Below, piece after piece: positions 10,429-18,539 of a DNA stretch of 64,000 nt. The notes beneath the pieces were generated by a model. That model was not told the DNA's origin, searched no databases, and saw only the letters and a program-made list of their open reading frames with translations. A program made the position numbers and the translations under genes. Source of the DNA: an uncultured Bacteroidales bacterium. Its GTDB lineage: Bacteria; Bacteroidota; Bacteroidia; Bacteroidales; Bacteroidaceae. Numbering within the stretch: the stretch's first letter is position 1; the number at the start of each line of letters is the position of its first letter. The stretch lies in NCBI GenBank assembly GCA_945787885.1, contig CALZJF010000010.1, positions 1-64,000 of the forward strand, read 5' to 3'.

Positions 10429-11660
10429 TCAGGGTCTTTTTCAGGCTCTTCGGTGTCTTCGAGGTCTTCTATGACATAGTCTTCCAAATCTTCCACCTCT
10501 TCGAGGTCATACTCTTCGAGGTCATCTACGTCAAACTCCTCGAGTTCCTCGTCGCCATCGTCTCCAAAGTCGTCCTGCCATTCAGCAAAGTCAGAGGAGA
10601 AAAGGCTGACATCGCGGTCGCGATGTACGATGCTGCCGCCCTCCGCCACGCTCTGGAGCTTATTGCTCTCGCTGTTGAGCTCCTCCCAGAGCATATCCTT
10701 GAGTTGCTGCATATTCTTTCCTGCCACGGCACTGATGAAGATGACGGGAAGGTCGTCAGGCAAATCCTCGCTGAGCATTTCTATGAGTTCATCATCGAGC
10801 AGGTCGCTCTTCGTGACCGCCAGAATGCGGTGTTTCTCCAAGAGTCCGGCATTGAAATTTCCCACCTCGCGGAGCAGAAGCTCATATTCGCGCCGGATGT
10901 TGTCGCTATCGCCCGGCACCATGAAGAGCAAGAGGGAGTTGCGCTCAATGTGGCGCAGGAACCGGAGTCCGAGTCCGCGCCCCTCAGAGGCACCCTCAAT
11001 GATGCCGGGAATATCGGCAATGACGAACGAACGCCCATCGCGATAAGGCACGATGCCCAGCGAAGGCTCCAGCGTAGTAAAGGGATAGTTGGCTATTTTG
11101 GGGCGAGCATTGCTCATTGCACTGACGAGGGTGGATTTTCCCGCATTGGGCAGCCCCACGAGTCCCACGTCTGCCAAGAGTTTCAATTCAAGGATGACCA
11201 TCATCTCCTGCATCGGTTCGCCGGGCTGTGCGAAGCGGGGTGCCTGCCGTGTGGCGGTGGCGAAATGCTGATTGCCCAGTCCGCCGCGTCCGCCTTTGAG
11301 GAGCATCACCACCTGCCCGTCTTCCGTGACGTCGCAGATATATTTGCCCGTCTCAGCATCGTATGCCACCGTCCCCGGCGGCACATCAATGTAACGGTCT
11401 TCGCCATTGGCACCATGGCTGCCGCACTTGCCTCCATTTCCGCCGCTGCCCGCAAAGATATGTCGGTCATAGCGCAGATGGAGGAGGGTCCAGAAGTTGT
11501 GGTTTCCGCGCAGATAGACGTGTCCGCCCCTTCCGCCGTCGCCACCGTCAGGCCCACCGTTGGGCTGATATTTCGCACGGTGCATGTGCATACTGCCCCG
11601 TCCGCCCTTGCCCGAGCGGCAATAGATTTTTACGTAGTCAATGAAATTGGTTTCTGCCAT
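10425..11660 (-). CDS. obgE: Obg/CgtA GTPase
   Basis: This 411-residue ribosome-associated GTPase has a glycine-rich Obg fold (1-158: GKGGRGSMHMHRAKYQPNGG etc.), then the G domain with G1 GLPNAGKST (169-177), DIPGIIEGASEGRGLG (G3) and TKSDLL (G4). The C-terminal about 40 residues are almost entirely Asp/Glu (370-411), as in Bacteroidetes Obg. It heads a two-gene unit with pgeF. A chimeric repeat lies upstream at 11738-11947. Confidence 0.96.
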   Translation of the reverse strand: MAETNFIDYVKIYCRSGKGGRGSMHMHRAKYQPNGGPDGGDGGRGGHVYLRGNHNFWTLLHLRYDRHIFAGSGGNGGKCGSHGANGEDRYIDVPPGTVAYDAETGKYICDVTEDGQVVMLLKGGRGGLGNQHFATATRQAPRFAQPGEPMQEMMVILELKLLADVGLVGLPNAGKSTLVSAMSNARPKIANYPFTTLEPSLGIVPYRDGRSFVIADIPGIIEGASEGRGLGLRFLRHIERNSLLLFMVPGDSDNIRREYELLLREVGNFNAGLLEKHRILAVTKSDLLDDELIEMLSEDLPDDLPVIFISAVAGKNMQQLKDMLWEELNSESNKLQSVAEGGSIVHRDRDVSLFSSDFAEWQDDFGDDGDEELEEFDVDDLEEYDLEEVEDLEDYVIEDLEDTEEPEKDPE

Positions 11661-12073
11661 GTGTCAATTCTGAGGTATTGTGCAGGAGGTGTTTGTATCG
11701 GGAACTTCGCCCGCTCCTCCTACATTTTTGTAAGCAATGACAATTAGTTTCGTGGTATATAGTAGGACTTTCCGTGGCGTGTATGTCTGAACGCTCTCTT
11801 TGCCGCATCCTTTTGCTTTCATTCGGTCACGCAGGCTGCTACGCTCCCCCATGAAAATCAACAACCTACGGTGCGAGAGGCGCGAAGACATCCATGTAAG
11901 ACAGGAAAACCGCCATCCATCGAAAACTAATTTATATAGGACCCTGCCTTATGCCCAAAAGGCTCTGTCCCTTCCGCCAAGCCCCGACTGTTGAGGAAGC
12001 ATGGAAAAAGGACAGAACCCTCACGCTGTGCTATTTTTTGCTGCCCATCCGCTTGGCTGTTGCGCCGGGAAGT
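11661..12073. other. Non-coding gap between obg and adk
   Basis: Apart from the chimeric fold-back element, this gap holds only a weak hairpin 3' of adk (GGCTCTGTCC at 11961-11970 with GGACAGAACC at 12011-12020, one mismatch), which may be an adk terminator. No gene is seen. Confidence 0.5.
11738..11947. repeat. Chimeric A/B fold-back repeat
   Basis: The left arm (GACAATTAGTTT, then ATATAGTAGGA and TGTCTGAACGCTCTCTTTG) matches subfamily B. The right arm (CTACGGTGCGAGAGGCG, GAAGACATCCATGTAAGACA, AAAACTAATTTATA) matches subfamily A. The two halves meet at the shared central palindrome near 11826-11846 (GTCACGCAGGCTGCTACG). It is more diverged than the intact A and B copies. Confidence 0.75.
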
Positions 12074-12646
12074 TCAGGCATCGAGGCTGTCGCAGATGGC
12101 CTTCACCATCTCATCCTTCGACGGATGCTCCTCCCAGCGGAACACCCGGCGTATGCCCTCCTTCTCAAACCATGCCGAGAGGGGTGCAGTCTGATTGTTA
12201 TAGACCTCGAAACGCTTTTTGATGGTCTCCTCATTGTCGTCCGCACGCCCCTGCTCTACGGCACGGTTCAGCAGGCGAGCCATCAGGACATCCTCAGGGA
12301 CCACGAGCTCTATCATGACGCCCATGTCGTGTCCACGCTCGGTGAGCATCGCTTTCAGCGCCTCCGCCTGAGCTATCGTGCGGGGAAAGCCATCGAAGAT
12401 GACGCCCTGGCAGCCGCTGCACTTATCGTACGTAGCAGCCAGAATGTCTATCATCAGCGCATCGGGAATCAGCTGTCCGTTGTCAATGTAGCCTTTGGCA
12501 ATCTTGCCCAGCTCGCTTCCGGCCTTGATTTCGCCACGCAGCACATCGCCCGTGGAGATATGTCCGAGGCCATATTTGCTGACGAGTTCTGCGCTATACG
12601 TGCCCTTGCCGGAACCGGGAGCACCAAAGATGATGATGTTTTTCAT
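12074..12646 (-). CDS. adk: Adenylate kinase
   Basis: Catalyses ATP + AMP to 2 ADP. The start is MKNIIIFGAPGSGKGT at 12646; the 37 codons upstream in the open frame are translated repeat DNA. The 190-residue product has the P-loop GAPGSGKGT (8-16), the AMP-binding segment ISTGDVLRGEI and FDGFPRTIAQAEAL. It is the short form without a zinc LID. Its upstream region is repeat B1, whose end is only 4 bases from the ATG, so B1 probably forms the 5' leader. Confidence 0.96.
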   Translation of the reverse strand: MKNIIIFGAPGSGKGTYSAELVSKYGLGHISTGDVLRGEIKAGSELGKIAKGYIDNGQLIPDALMIDILAATYDKCSGCQGVIFDGFPRTIAQAEALKAMLTERGHDMGVMIELVVPEDVLMARLLNRAVEQGRADDNEETIKKRFEVYNNQTAPLSAWFEKEGIRRVFRWEEHPSKDEMVKAICDSLDA

Positions 12647-12650
12647 AAAT

Positions 12651-12845
12651 AAGTAGGTAATAAAAATTATTTTATAGTAAGCATATAGTAGGAATGATGA
12701 TGGTTTGTATGTTTGAACGCTCTCTTTGGCGCATCTTTTAGCCTTGAAAACAGTCACATAGCCCGGCTATGCTCCTTTATTTCAAGACTAAAACCTGCAT
12801 CCAAACAGGGCATTCTAACATAAAAATCATTTTCATTACCTACTT
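12651..12845 (-). repeat. Fold-back repeat, subfamily B, copy B1
   Basis: This 195-bp element runs from AAGTAGGTAATAAAAATTA to CATTACCTACTT, with centre CAGTCACATAGCCCGGCTATG. The arms can fold back (TTTGAACGCTCTCTTTGGCG against its opposite arm). It is oriented toward adk, ending 4 bases before the adk ATG. It contains inward-facing TATGTTTG boxes that match the Bacteroidales -7 consensus. Confidence 0.9.
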
Positions 12846-12899
12846 ATCTAACGTATGATTGTATATAGGTTTTTGCCAACTCTCTGCGGTGCGCTCCCC

Positions 12900-13436
12900 C
12901 TACTCCACTACATAGATGTCCTTCAGCTCTCGGCCATAGCCGTCATAGTCCAGCCCATAGCCGACGATGAAGTCGTTGGGAATCCGGAAGGCGCAATAGT
13001 CAATGTCGAGCTCCGCCTGCAGATTGCCGGGCTTTGCCAGCAGGGTGCAAATGCGGAGGTCGGCGGGGCGCATGGCCTGAAGCTGCTCTGTCAGGGCCTG
13101 CATCGTCAGACCCGAATCAATGATGTCTTCCACAATGACGACGCTGCGGCCTTCGATTTTCTCTGTCAGGCCGAGCACCTGAGTCAGGCGTCCCGTACTC
13201 TCCATGCCATCGTAGCTGCTGAAGCGGATAAAGGAAACATGGCAGGGCGTCGTGACACTGCGCAGCAAATCGGCAGCGAAGACGAACGCTCCGTTGAGAA
13301 CTACGAGGAAGAGAGGCTCGCGCCCCTTCATTTCCATGGAGATTTGCTCTCCCAACTCCTGCACGCGGAGGGCTATCTGCTCCGCACTGATGAAGGTCTT
13401 GAAATAGCGGTCTTTGACTAATATGGAATCCTCCAT
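12900..13436 (-). CDS. hpt: Hypoxanthine phosphoribosyltransferase
   Basis: This 178-residue purine-salvage enzyme makes IMP (and often GMP) from the base and PRPP. The PRPP-binding loop VVIVEDIIDSGLTM (99-112), the LNGAFVFAADLLR loop (48-60) and FVGYGLDYDGYGRELKDI-like C-terminal region (as IVGYGLDYDGYGR) are visible. Length is normal. It lies upstream of adk on the same strand with repeat B1 between them, and its own upstream region holds A2 plus a degenerate B. Confidence 0.95.
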   Translation of the reverse strand: MEDSILVKDRYFKTFISAEQIALRVQELGEQISMEMKGREPLFLVVLNGAFVFAADLLRSVTTPCHVSFIRFSSYDGMESTGRLTQVLGLTEKIEGRSVVIVEDIIDSGLTMQALTEQLQAMRPADLRICTLLAKPGNLQAELDIDYCAFRIPNDFIVGYGLDYDGYGRELKDIYVVE

Positions 13437-13519
13437 TTATCGGGTAGAAAGAAATGACAAGTAAGTAGGCAGTGGAATCGGCTTCCACATGGGTTAAGCA
13501 GGTAATCAAACTTATTTTA

Positions 13520-13708
13520 GGTAGGTTCTATAAATTAGTTTTCAAAGTAAGGCTGTGTTTCTGCTTTACTTGGATGTCTTCACGCCTCTCGCACCGTATC
13601 TTTTTGTCTTTCATTCAGTCACGTAGCCCGCTACGCTCCCTCATGAAAAACAAAAACCTACGGCACGATAGCCGCAAATACATCGCAAGCTAATTTATAG
13701 AACCTACC
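13520..13708 (+). repeat. Fold-back repeat, subfamily A, copy A2
   Basis: 189 bp from GGTAGGTTCTATAAATTAG to CTAATTTATAGAACCTACC, flanked by TTTA on both sides. The centre is CAGTCACGTAGCCCGCTACG. It lies 83 bases upstream of the hpt start codon. Confidence 0.92.
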
Positions 13709-13732
13709 TTTACAGCAAGTGCAATGCGTATT

Positions 13733-13866
13733 TTTATGGCTTGTATGTCAGAACCCTCTCTTTGGCACATCCTTTAGCCTTGAAGACAATCGCACAGCCC
13801 GCGCCATGCTCCTTGATTTCAATACTAAAACCTGCATCCAAACAGCGCATTCAAACATTAAACCAA
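13733..13866 (-). repeat. Degenerate B element next to A2
   Basis: Matches the inner part of B (TTGTATGTCAGAACCCTCTC, TTTGGCACATCCTTTAGCC, ACTAAAACCTGCATCC, CGCATTCAAACAT) with many substitutions and without the terminal GTAGGT sequence. It starts 25 bases after A2. Confidence 0.75.
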
Positions 13867-13891
13867 CTTTGAATACCCTCTTATTTTGCGG

Positions 13892-13899
13892 CAAATTTA
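13892..13899 (-). promoter_or_regulatory. Candidate -7 box (TAAATTTG) facing hpt
   Basis: TAAATTTG on the minus strand matches the Bacteroidales TAnnTTTG element and faces hpt across about 455 bases. That distance is mostly A2 and the degenerate B. No clear -33 TTTG is seen, so this is tentative. Confidence 0.3.
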
Positions 13900-14700
13900 A
13901 CGTTTTTTCCTGTAAGCTCTGACGTTTTTCGCGGAAAATCGCAGTTTCAACTTCAAAAAACGCTTTGTTTTAGGAGGGAAGTGCCTCTTTTTCTGACTTC
14001 AATGCTCAAAAAATGCCACATCTGGCAGGGATTGTTGCCTTTTCAGGCAGTACTATATATAGGAATATGGACAATTGCAGTTTGGTCAGAAGAAGGCTCG
14101 CTGTGTCCTATCATGTTTCTTGAACAACCTATCTTCCTCCACCGAATTTCCCTGTTTCCCTACAGGAAAGGAGCGCATCGGCGGCGTGAAGATGCTGAGC
14201 TTCGCAAACGTTCTGCAGAGCCTTTGCCGCCCGACTGACCATTTCCTACCTTCATAGTCATCACTTCCGCCCCCAAAAGTAGTCAGTTTTCCCCATCAAA
14301 GTGATTACATGGAGACGGAAAATGCACTCGCAATCGGCAGAATCTCCCTCGGAACGGGGAAAGACAGGGCAACAACGGCGATTTTGCAGCCAAAAATGGG
14401 GGCACGGCTCTGCTGTTGGGCACAGAAACCTCCGCTTTGCTCACCTCCAACCGCACTTCCAGACATCATTTTCGCTGTTTCCGGAGGCAGAGCCGATATA
14501 GGAATCCTTTCCTGCGTTTTGCTTATTGCAACAAGCATTTATCTTTTTAAGCCTGCCTCTCCGCTCATTTCGATGCAACGGCAACGAATGCCGTTGCTGA
14601 AAATATCAGCATTTATGGCTGTCTGCTGAAGGTTTTTTGCGATAACATCGAGCGTTTTAGTGAAAAATTCGTATTTTCGTGCCCAAAATCAGAGAAACCT
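13900..14700. other. Long non-coding region with 22-nt periodic units
   Basis: About 800 bases without a credible gene. It holds the unit array at 14257-14322, preceded by GATGCTGAGCTTCGCAAACG, a context that recurs before the array at 33365. A small hairpin (GCAACGGC...GCCGTTGC, 14575-14597) lies near the rsmE start. Confidence 0.6.
14257..14322 (+). repeat. 22-nt periodic unit array C1
   Basis: Three consecutive 22-base units begin GTCATCAC (14257), GTAGTCAG (14279) and GTGATTAC (14301). The first two run through a C4-5 tract and all three end in AAA or AAAA. The same spacing and motif recur at 33365, 41721 and 59041. Confidence 0.7.
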
Positions 14701-15441
14701 ATGAAGGAAGTGCATCTTTTCTATGCTCCCGACATCGAAAACCGCGCTGCCCTCAGCGAAGACGATGCCGCTCATGCCGTTCGCGTGCTGCGCATCAGAG
14801 AGGGCGAGAGGCTGTGGGCCACGGATGGCTGTGGGCATTTCTATGAGGGAACTGCATCGCCGGGCGGTTCGGGCAAGCATCCGGAATGCTACATCAACAT
14901 CGAACGTACTGAGGAATGGCAACGCCCCTGGCCCTCGGAGATTCATGTGGCAGTGGCTCCGACGAAAAACATTGACCGCATAGAGTGGATGATAGAGAAA
15001 GCCACGGAGGTGGGGGCAGACGGTTTCCACTTCCTGCGGTGTGCCAACTCCGAACGCCGCGTGGTGAAGGCTGACCGGCTGGAAAAAATTGTCGTCTCCG
15101 CCATGAAGCAAAGCCACAAGGCCCTGAAGCCCGCCGTGGAAGACATGACGGGATTCTCCGACTTCATACAGCGTCCGTTCGAGGGCGACAAATTCATAGC
15201 CCACTGCTATGCCCAGACCGACATCGGCGATGGGGGCGAGAAGATTTTCCTCTTCGATGCCGTGCGGCGCGATGTGCCGACGCTGGTGCTCATCGGTCCG
15301 GAGGGCGACTTCAGCATCGAGGAGGTGCGGGCGGCGCAGGCGGCGGGCTTCCGCCCGGTGACGCTGGGCGAGAGCAGGCTGCGCACGGAGACGGCGGCAC
15401 TCATGGCCGTGGCCTACACGCATCTGAAGAAGACTTTATAG
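14701..15441 (+). CDS. rsmE: 16S rRNA m3U1498 methyltransferase
   Basis: This 246-residue SPOUT methyltransferase has an N-terminal PUA-like domain (1-70) and a C-terminal trefoil knot with LVLIGPEGDFSIEEV (about 200-214) and VTLGESRLRTETAALMAV (about 222-239), the S-adenosylmethionine site of RsmE. The first ATG at 14701 fits the family start. The stop codon lies inside a 15-base tandem duplication (15426-15455). Confidence 0.94.
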   Translation: MKEVHLFYAPDIENRAALSEDDAAHAVRVLRIREGERLWATDGCGHFYEGTASPGGSGKHPECYINIERTEEWQRPWPSEIHVAVAPTKNIDRIEWMIEKATEVGADGFHFLRCANSERRVVKADRLEKIVVSAMKQSHKALKPAVEDMTGFSDFIQRPFEGDKFIAHCYAQTDIGDGGEKIFLFDAVRRDVPTLVLIGPEGDFSIEEVRAAQAAGFRPVTLGESRLRTETAALMAVAYTHLKKTL

Positions 15442-15455
15442 AAGAAGACTTTATA
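15426..15455 (+). repeat. 15-base tandem duplication over the rsmE stop
   Basis: GAAGAAGACTTTATA occurs twice in direct succession. The stop TAG at 15439-15441 spans the junction, so the second copy would repeat KKTL-stop. Confidence 0.85.
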
Positions 15456-15502
15456 AAAGACACTAACTGCCATAAAAAAGACTATTACCCCGCTGCTGAC
15501 AG

Positions 15503-16267
15503 ATGAAAGCTGCCGACCTGATAGAGCAAATGGAGGCCCTGCGCGATGACCGCCAACGGGACGTGCTCCTGCGATTTTTCAAGACACAGCCCGGCGAATA
15601 TGGCGAGGGCGATGAGTTTCTGGGCATCAGAAACCCGATGGTGCGCCTCATCGTCAGGGAATGCGCCGAACTGCCACTGCAGGAGATTGAAACGCTCCTC
15701 GAAAACCGCTGGCACGAGGTGCGGCTCTGCGGCTATCTGTTGCTCGTAGGGCGGTATCTCCGCATGGCTACGACGCGACGGCTGCACGATCCGCTTGCCA
15801 TCGGCAGGCGCGACGACATCATTCGCTTCTACCTCGCTCATCTGGACGGCATGAACAACTGGGACTTGGTGGACCTGAGCGCACCGAAAATGCTGGGCCA
15901 CTGGCTGCTGGCACCATCGGAATGGCTGGCAACGGCGGAGGAAAAACGCCGCATGATGGACAAAATGGCGGAGAGCCAAGCATTGTGGAGGCAGCGGATG
16001 GTGATGGTCAGCACGTGGTACCCATCGCGGCAGGGCGACCCTTCATGGGCGCTGCGCTATGCCGAGCGGTTCTTGCATCATCCTCACGACTTGATGCACA
16101 AAGCCACGGGATGGATGCTGCGCGAGGTGGGGAAGAAGCGGCCCGAGGTGCTGGACGACTTCCTCGAACGCCATGCCGCCGCCATGCCGCGCACTATGCT
16201 GCGATATGCCATCGAAAAGCTCTCAGAACCCGAACGGCTGCATTGGATGCGGCAGGGCAAGGACTGA
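15503..16267 (+). CDS. DNA alkylation repair protein, AlkD-like
   Basis: This 254-residue all-helical protein belongs to the AlkC/AlkD HEAT-like DNA glycosylase family that removes alkylated bases. It shows the family's FLGIRNPMVRLIVRE (about 40-54), the HEVRLCGYLLL repeat, NNWDLVDLSAPKMLGHWL (with the conserved W and D) and HKATGWMLREVGKKRPE near the end. It follows rsmE by 61 bases. Confidence 0.88.
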   Translation: MKAADLIEQMEALRDDRQRDVLLRFFKTQPGEYGEGDEFLGIRNPMVRLIVRECAELPLQEIETLLENRWHEVRLCGYLLLVGRYLRMATTRRLHDPLAIGRRDDIIRFYLAHLDGMNNWDLVDLSAPKMLGHWLLAPSEWLATAEEKRRMMDKMAESQALWRQRMVMVSTWYPSRQGDPSWALRYAERFLHHPHDLMHKATGWMLREVGKKRPEVLDDFLERHAAAMPRTMLRYAIEKLSEPERLHWMRQGKD

Positions 16268-16289
16268 GGACAAAACGTAGGTGATTATA

Positions 16290-16478
16290 GGTAGGTTCTA
16301 TAAATTAGTTTTCAATGTAAGGCAGTGTTTCTGTTTTACTTGGATGTCTTCACGCCTCTCGCACCGTATCTTTTTGTTTTTCATTCAGTCACGTAGCACG
16401 CTACGCTCCCTCGTGAAAAACAAAAACCTACGGCACGATAGTCGCAAATACATCGCAAGCTAATTTATAGAACCTACC
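16290..16478 (+). repeat. Fold-back repeat, subfamily A, copy A3
   Basis: 189 bp with the intact 19-base inverted ends. Flanks are TATA on the left and AATA on the right, an imperfect 4-bp duplication. It starts 22 bases after the AlkD-like stop. Confidence 0.92.
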
Positions 16479-16610
16479 AATAACAATATTTATTATAATA
16501 ATATTTTTATCACCTACCTACTTACCGTCAGACTTATTAAGATGTGAATGCTTGAAGCCTCTTTTTGGCTCATCCCTTTTAGCACACTTACTATTTTATA
16601 TAGGGAAGCA
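16479..16610 (+). repeat. B-like remnants next to A3
   Basis: ATAATATTTTTATCACCTAC at about 16498 resembles the right end of B. GATGTGAATGCTTGAAGCC and TTTTTGGCTCATCCCTTTTAG (16540-16580) resemble inner B. The same A-end/B-end neighbourhood occurs at 41151-41246. No gene is seen before 16638. Confidence 0.5.
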
Positions 16611-16637
16611 TCGGCTTTCCATTTCCAATCTTCACTC

Positions 16638-18143
16638 ATGCAAGAACTTCAAACGCTCTATAAAGCTACCTTCGGCCATGCTCCGCTGAAGGTGGAGACC
16701 TTAGCCAAGGCGGGGAGCAACCGCCAATACGTGCGCATGACTGCGCCGGCGGGCCATACGCCTGCCAGCGTGATTGGCGTGGTCGGGACGGCGGTCGAGG
16801 AGAACCGCACTTTCATCTATCTCTCCCAACATTTCAGAGCGCAGGGGCTGCCCGTGCCGGAAATTCTCGGAGTCAGCGACGACGAACTGCGATATATGCA
16901 GACGGACCTCGGATGCTGCTCGCTCTATGATGCCCTGGCACATGGGCGCCAAGCTGAGGGGCAATATGATGAAGCGGAAGTGGCACTGCTGCGCAAGACT
17001 ATCCGACTATTGCCGCGCATACAGGTGGAGGGGGCGAAGACGATGGACACCTCAAAACTCCTGCCGCCCGAGCAGTTCAACGAGCAGGCGGCGATGTTCG
17101 ACCTCAACTATTTCAAATACTGCTTCCTGCGCACTACGGACTTGCCCGTGGATGAGGTGAGGCTGGAGGCAGACTTTCAGGCGCTGGCTACGGACCTGAC
17201 GGCGTGCGCGCCACAGCAATGCACCTTCCTCTACCGCGATTTTCAGGCGCGCAATGTCATGCTGCTCGATGGCGAACCGTATTTCATAGACTTTCAGGGC
17301 GGACAGCAGGGCCCGCTGCAATACGATGTGGCTTCCTTCCTCTGGCAGGCCTCGGCGCGCTATCCGCAACGACTGCGCGAGACGCTGATTGACGAATACA
17401 TGCAGGCACTGGATGAGCTGTTGCACTTCGACCACGAGGCGTTCCGCACGAACCTCATGCGCTTCGTGTTGTTCAGGCTTCTGCAAGTGCTGGGGGCGTA
17501 TGGGCTGCGAGGCTATTTCGAACGGAAAAAATACTTCATCGACTCCATTCCGCACGCGCTCTCAAGTCTGCGGCGTATGCTCTTCGAGGGAATTGCCGAC
17601 CCTTATCCCTACCTGAAAGATACGCTGCAACGCCTGACGGACTTGCCCCGATTCAACATTCCCTCTGCCACTGAGACGCGGCATCTGGCGGAGGCAGCGG
17701 GAATGCAGGAGCAGGAGGGCGAAAAGCCGAAGCTCACCGTGCGCGTGTTTAGTTTCAGCTACAAGAAGGGCATACCTGCCGACGAGAGCGGGAACGGCGG
17801 AGGCTACGTGTTCGACTGTCGCTCTACGCACAACCCCGGCAGATACGAGCCGTACAAGCAGCTGACGGGACTCGACGCGCCTGTCATCAAATTTCTGGAG
17901 GATGACGGAGAGATTCTCACCTTCCTCGACTCCGTCTATCACCTTGCCGATGCGCACTGCAAACGCTACATGGAGCGGGGATTCACTGACCTGATGTTTG
18001 CCTTTGGCTGCACGGGCGGGCAGCACCGTTCGGTGTATTGCGCCGAACATCTGGCACAGCATCTCAACGAACGCTTCGGCATCACGGTCAAACTGCTACA
18101 CCGCGAACAGCAGATTAGCAAAACCCTGAAGGCAAGGGAATAG
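16638..18143 (+). CDS. Amino-sugar-type kinase fused to RapZ C-terminal domain
   Basis: The start chosen is MQELQTLYKATFG (16638, 501 residues); the longer frame adds 30 codons of repeat-derived sequence. Residues 1-320 are a phosphotransferase of the APH/AmgK type with catalytic RDFQARN (200-206) and metal-binding IDFQ (217-220). Residues 366-495 match the RapZ C-terminal domain, with FDCRSTHNPG (392-401) and the anion-binding GCTGGQHRSVYCAE (457-470). AmgK kinases act on N-acetylmuramate/GlcNAc in wall recycling and RapZ-C senses GlcN6P, so an amino-sugar role is inferred. No MurU-type partner lies next to it. Confidence 0.85.
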   Translation: MQELQTLYKATFGHAPLKVETLAKAGSNRQYVRMTAPAGHTPASVIGVVGTAVEENRTFIYLSQHFRAQGLPVPEILGVSDDELRYMQTDLGCCSLYDALAHGRQAEGQYDEAEVALLRKTIRLLPRIQVEGAKTMDTSKLLPPEQFNEQAAMFDLNYFKYCFLRTTDLPVDEVRLEADFQALATDLTACAPQQCTFLYRDFQARNVMLLDGEPYFIDFQGGQQGPLQYDVASFLWQASARYPQRLRETLIDEYMQALDELLHFDHEAFRTNLMRFVLFRLLQVLGAYGLRGYFERKKYFIDSIPHALSSLRRMLFEGIADPYPYLKDTLQRLTDLPRFNIPSATETRHLAEAAGMQEQEGEKPKLTVRVFSFSYKKGIPADESGNGGGYVFDCRSTHNPGRYEPYKQLTGLDAPVIKFLEDDGEILTFLDSVYHLADAHCKRYMERGFTDLMFAFGCTGGQHRSVYCAEHLAQHLNERFGITVKLLHREQQISKTLKARE

Positions 18144-18173
18144 CCCGGGGAGCTTTTATGGTAGCTGTGAATA

Positions 18174-18225
18174 GAAGTTTATAGTAGGAACCACGACAAA
18201 CACATGGGGCTTACTATAAACTTCT
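18174..18225. repeat. Small inverted repeat
   Basis: AGAAGTTTATAGTA (18174-18187) and TACTATAAACTTCT (18212-18225) form a perfect 14-bp stem 30 bases after the kinase stop. The arm resembles B-end sequence (TATAGTAGGAA), so it may be a miniature or terminator-like relic. Confidence 0.6.
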
Positions 18226-18270
18226 TTTCATTCAGTAGGCCACAGGCAATAATCCGTGCTTTTTCGCGTT

Positions 18271-18464
18271 AAGTAGGTAATGAAAATTAGTTTTATGTTT
18301 GAATGCTCTATTTGGATGCAGGTTTTAGTCTTGAAATAAAGGAGCATAGCCTGCTATGTGACTGTTTTCAAGGCTAAAAGATGCGCCAAAGAGAGCGTTC
18401 AAACATACAAACCATAATAATTCCTACTATATACTTACTATAAAATAATTTTTATTACCTACTT
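18271..18464 (+). repeat. Fold-back repeat, subfamily B, copy B2
   Basis: 194 bp, nearly identical to B3 at 43475-43668. By eye I see only a few differences, at a CTCTA/CACTG site and at the central CCTGC/CGGGC. The ends are AAGTAGGTAATGAAAATTAG and ATTACCTACTT. It is oriented toward the TonB-receptor gene, whose ATG is 75 bases downstream. Confidence 0.92.
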
Positions 18465-18471
18465 ATAACAT

Positions 18472-18503
18472 TTTGTGGTGTATCATAATTTGTGGTGTAT
18501 CAT
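18472..18503 (+). promoter_or_regulatory. Direct repeat upstream of TonB-receptor gene
   Basis: TTTGTGGTGTATCAT occurs at 18472-18486 and again at 18489-18503, a 17-base period. It lies 36 bases before the ATG and could be an operator or promoter region. No factor is identified. Confidence 0.4.
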
Positions 18504-18539
18504 TGCGAAAAAGGACTTTAGCATATATTCAAGACTCTA

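Noticed and set aside
13472..16463. Open frames of about 58 codons inside every intact A element (reading FYKLVFNVRQCF... to RKYIAS)
   Set aside because: The differences between copies are almost all amino-acid changing and no start codon or signal is conserved. The frame is a by-product of near-identical repeat DNA.
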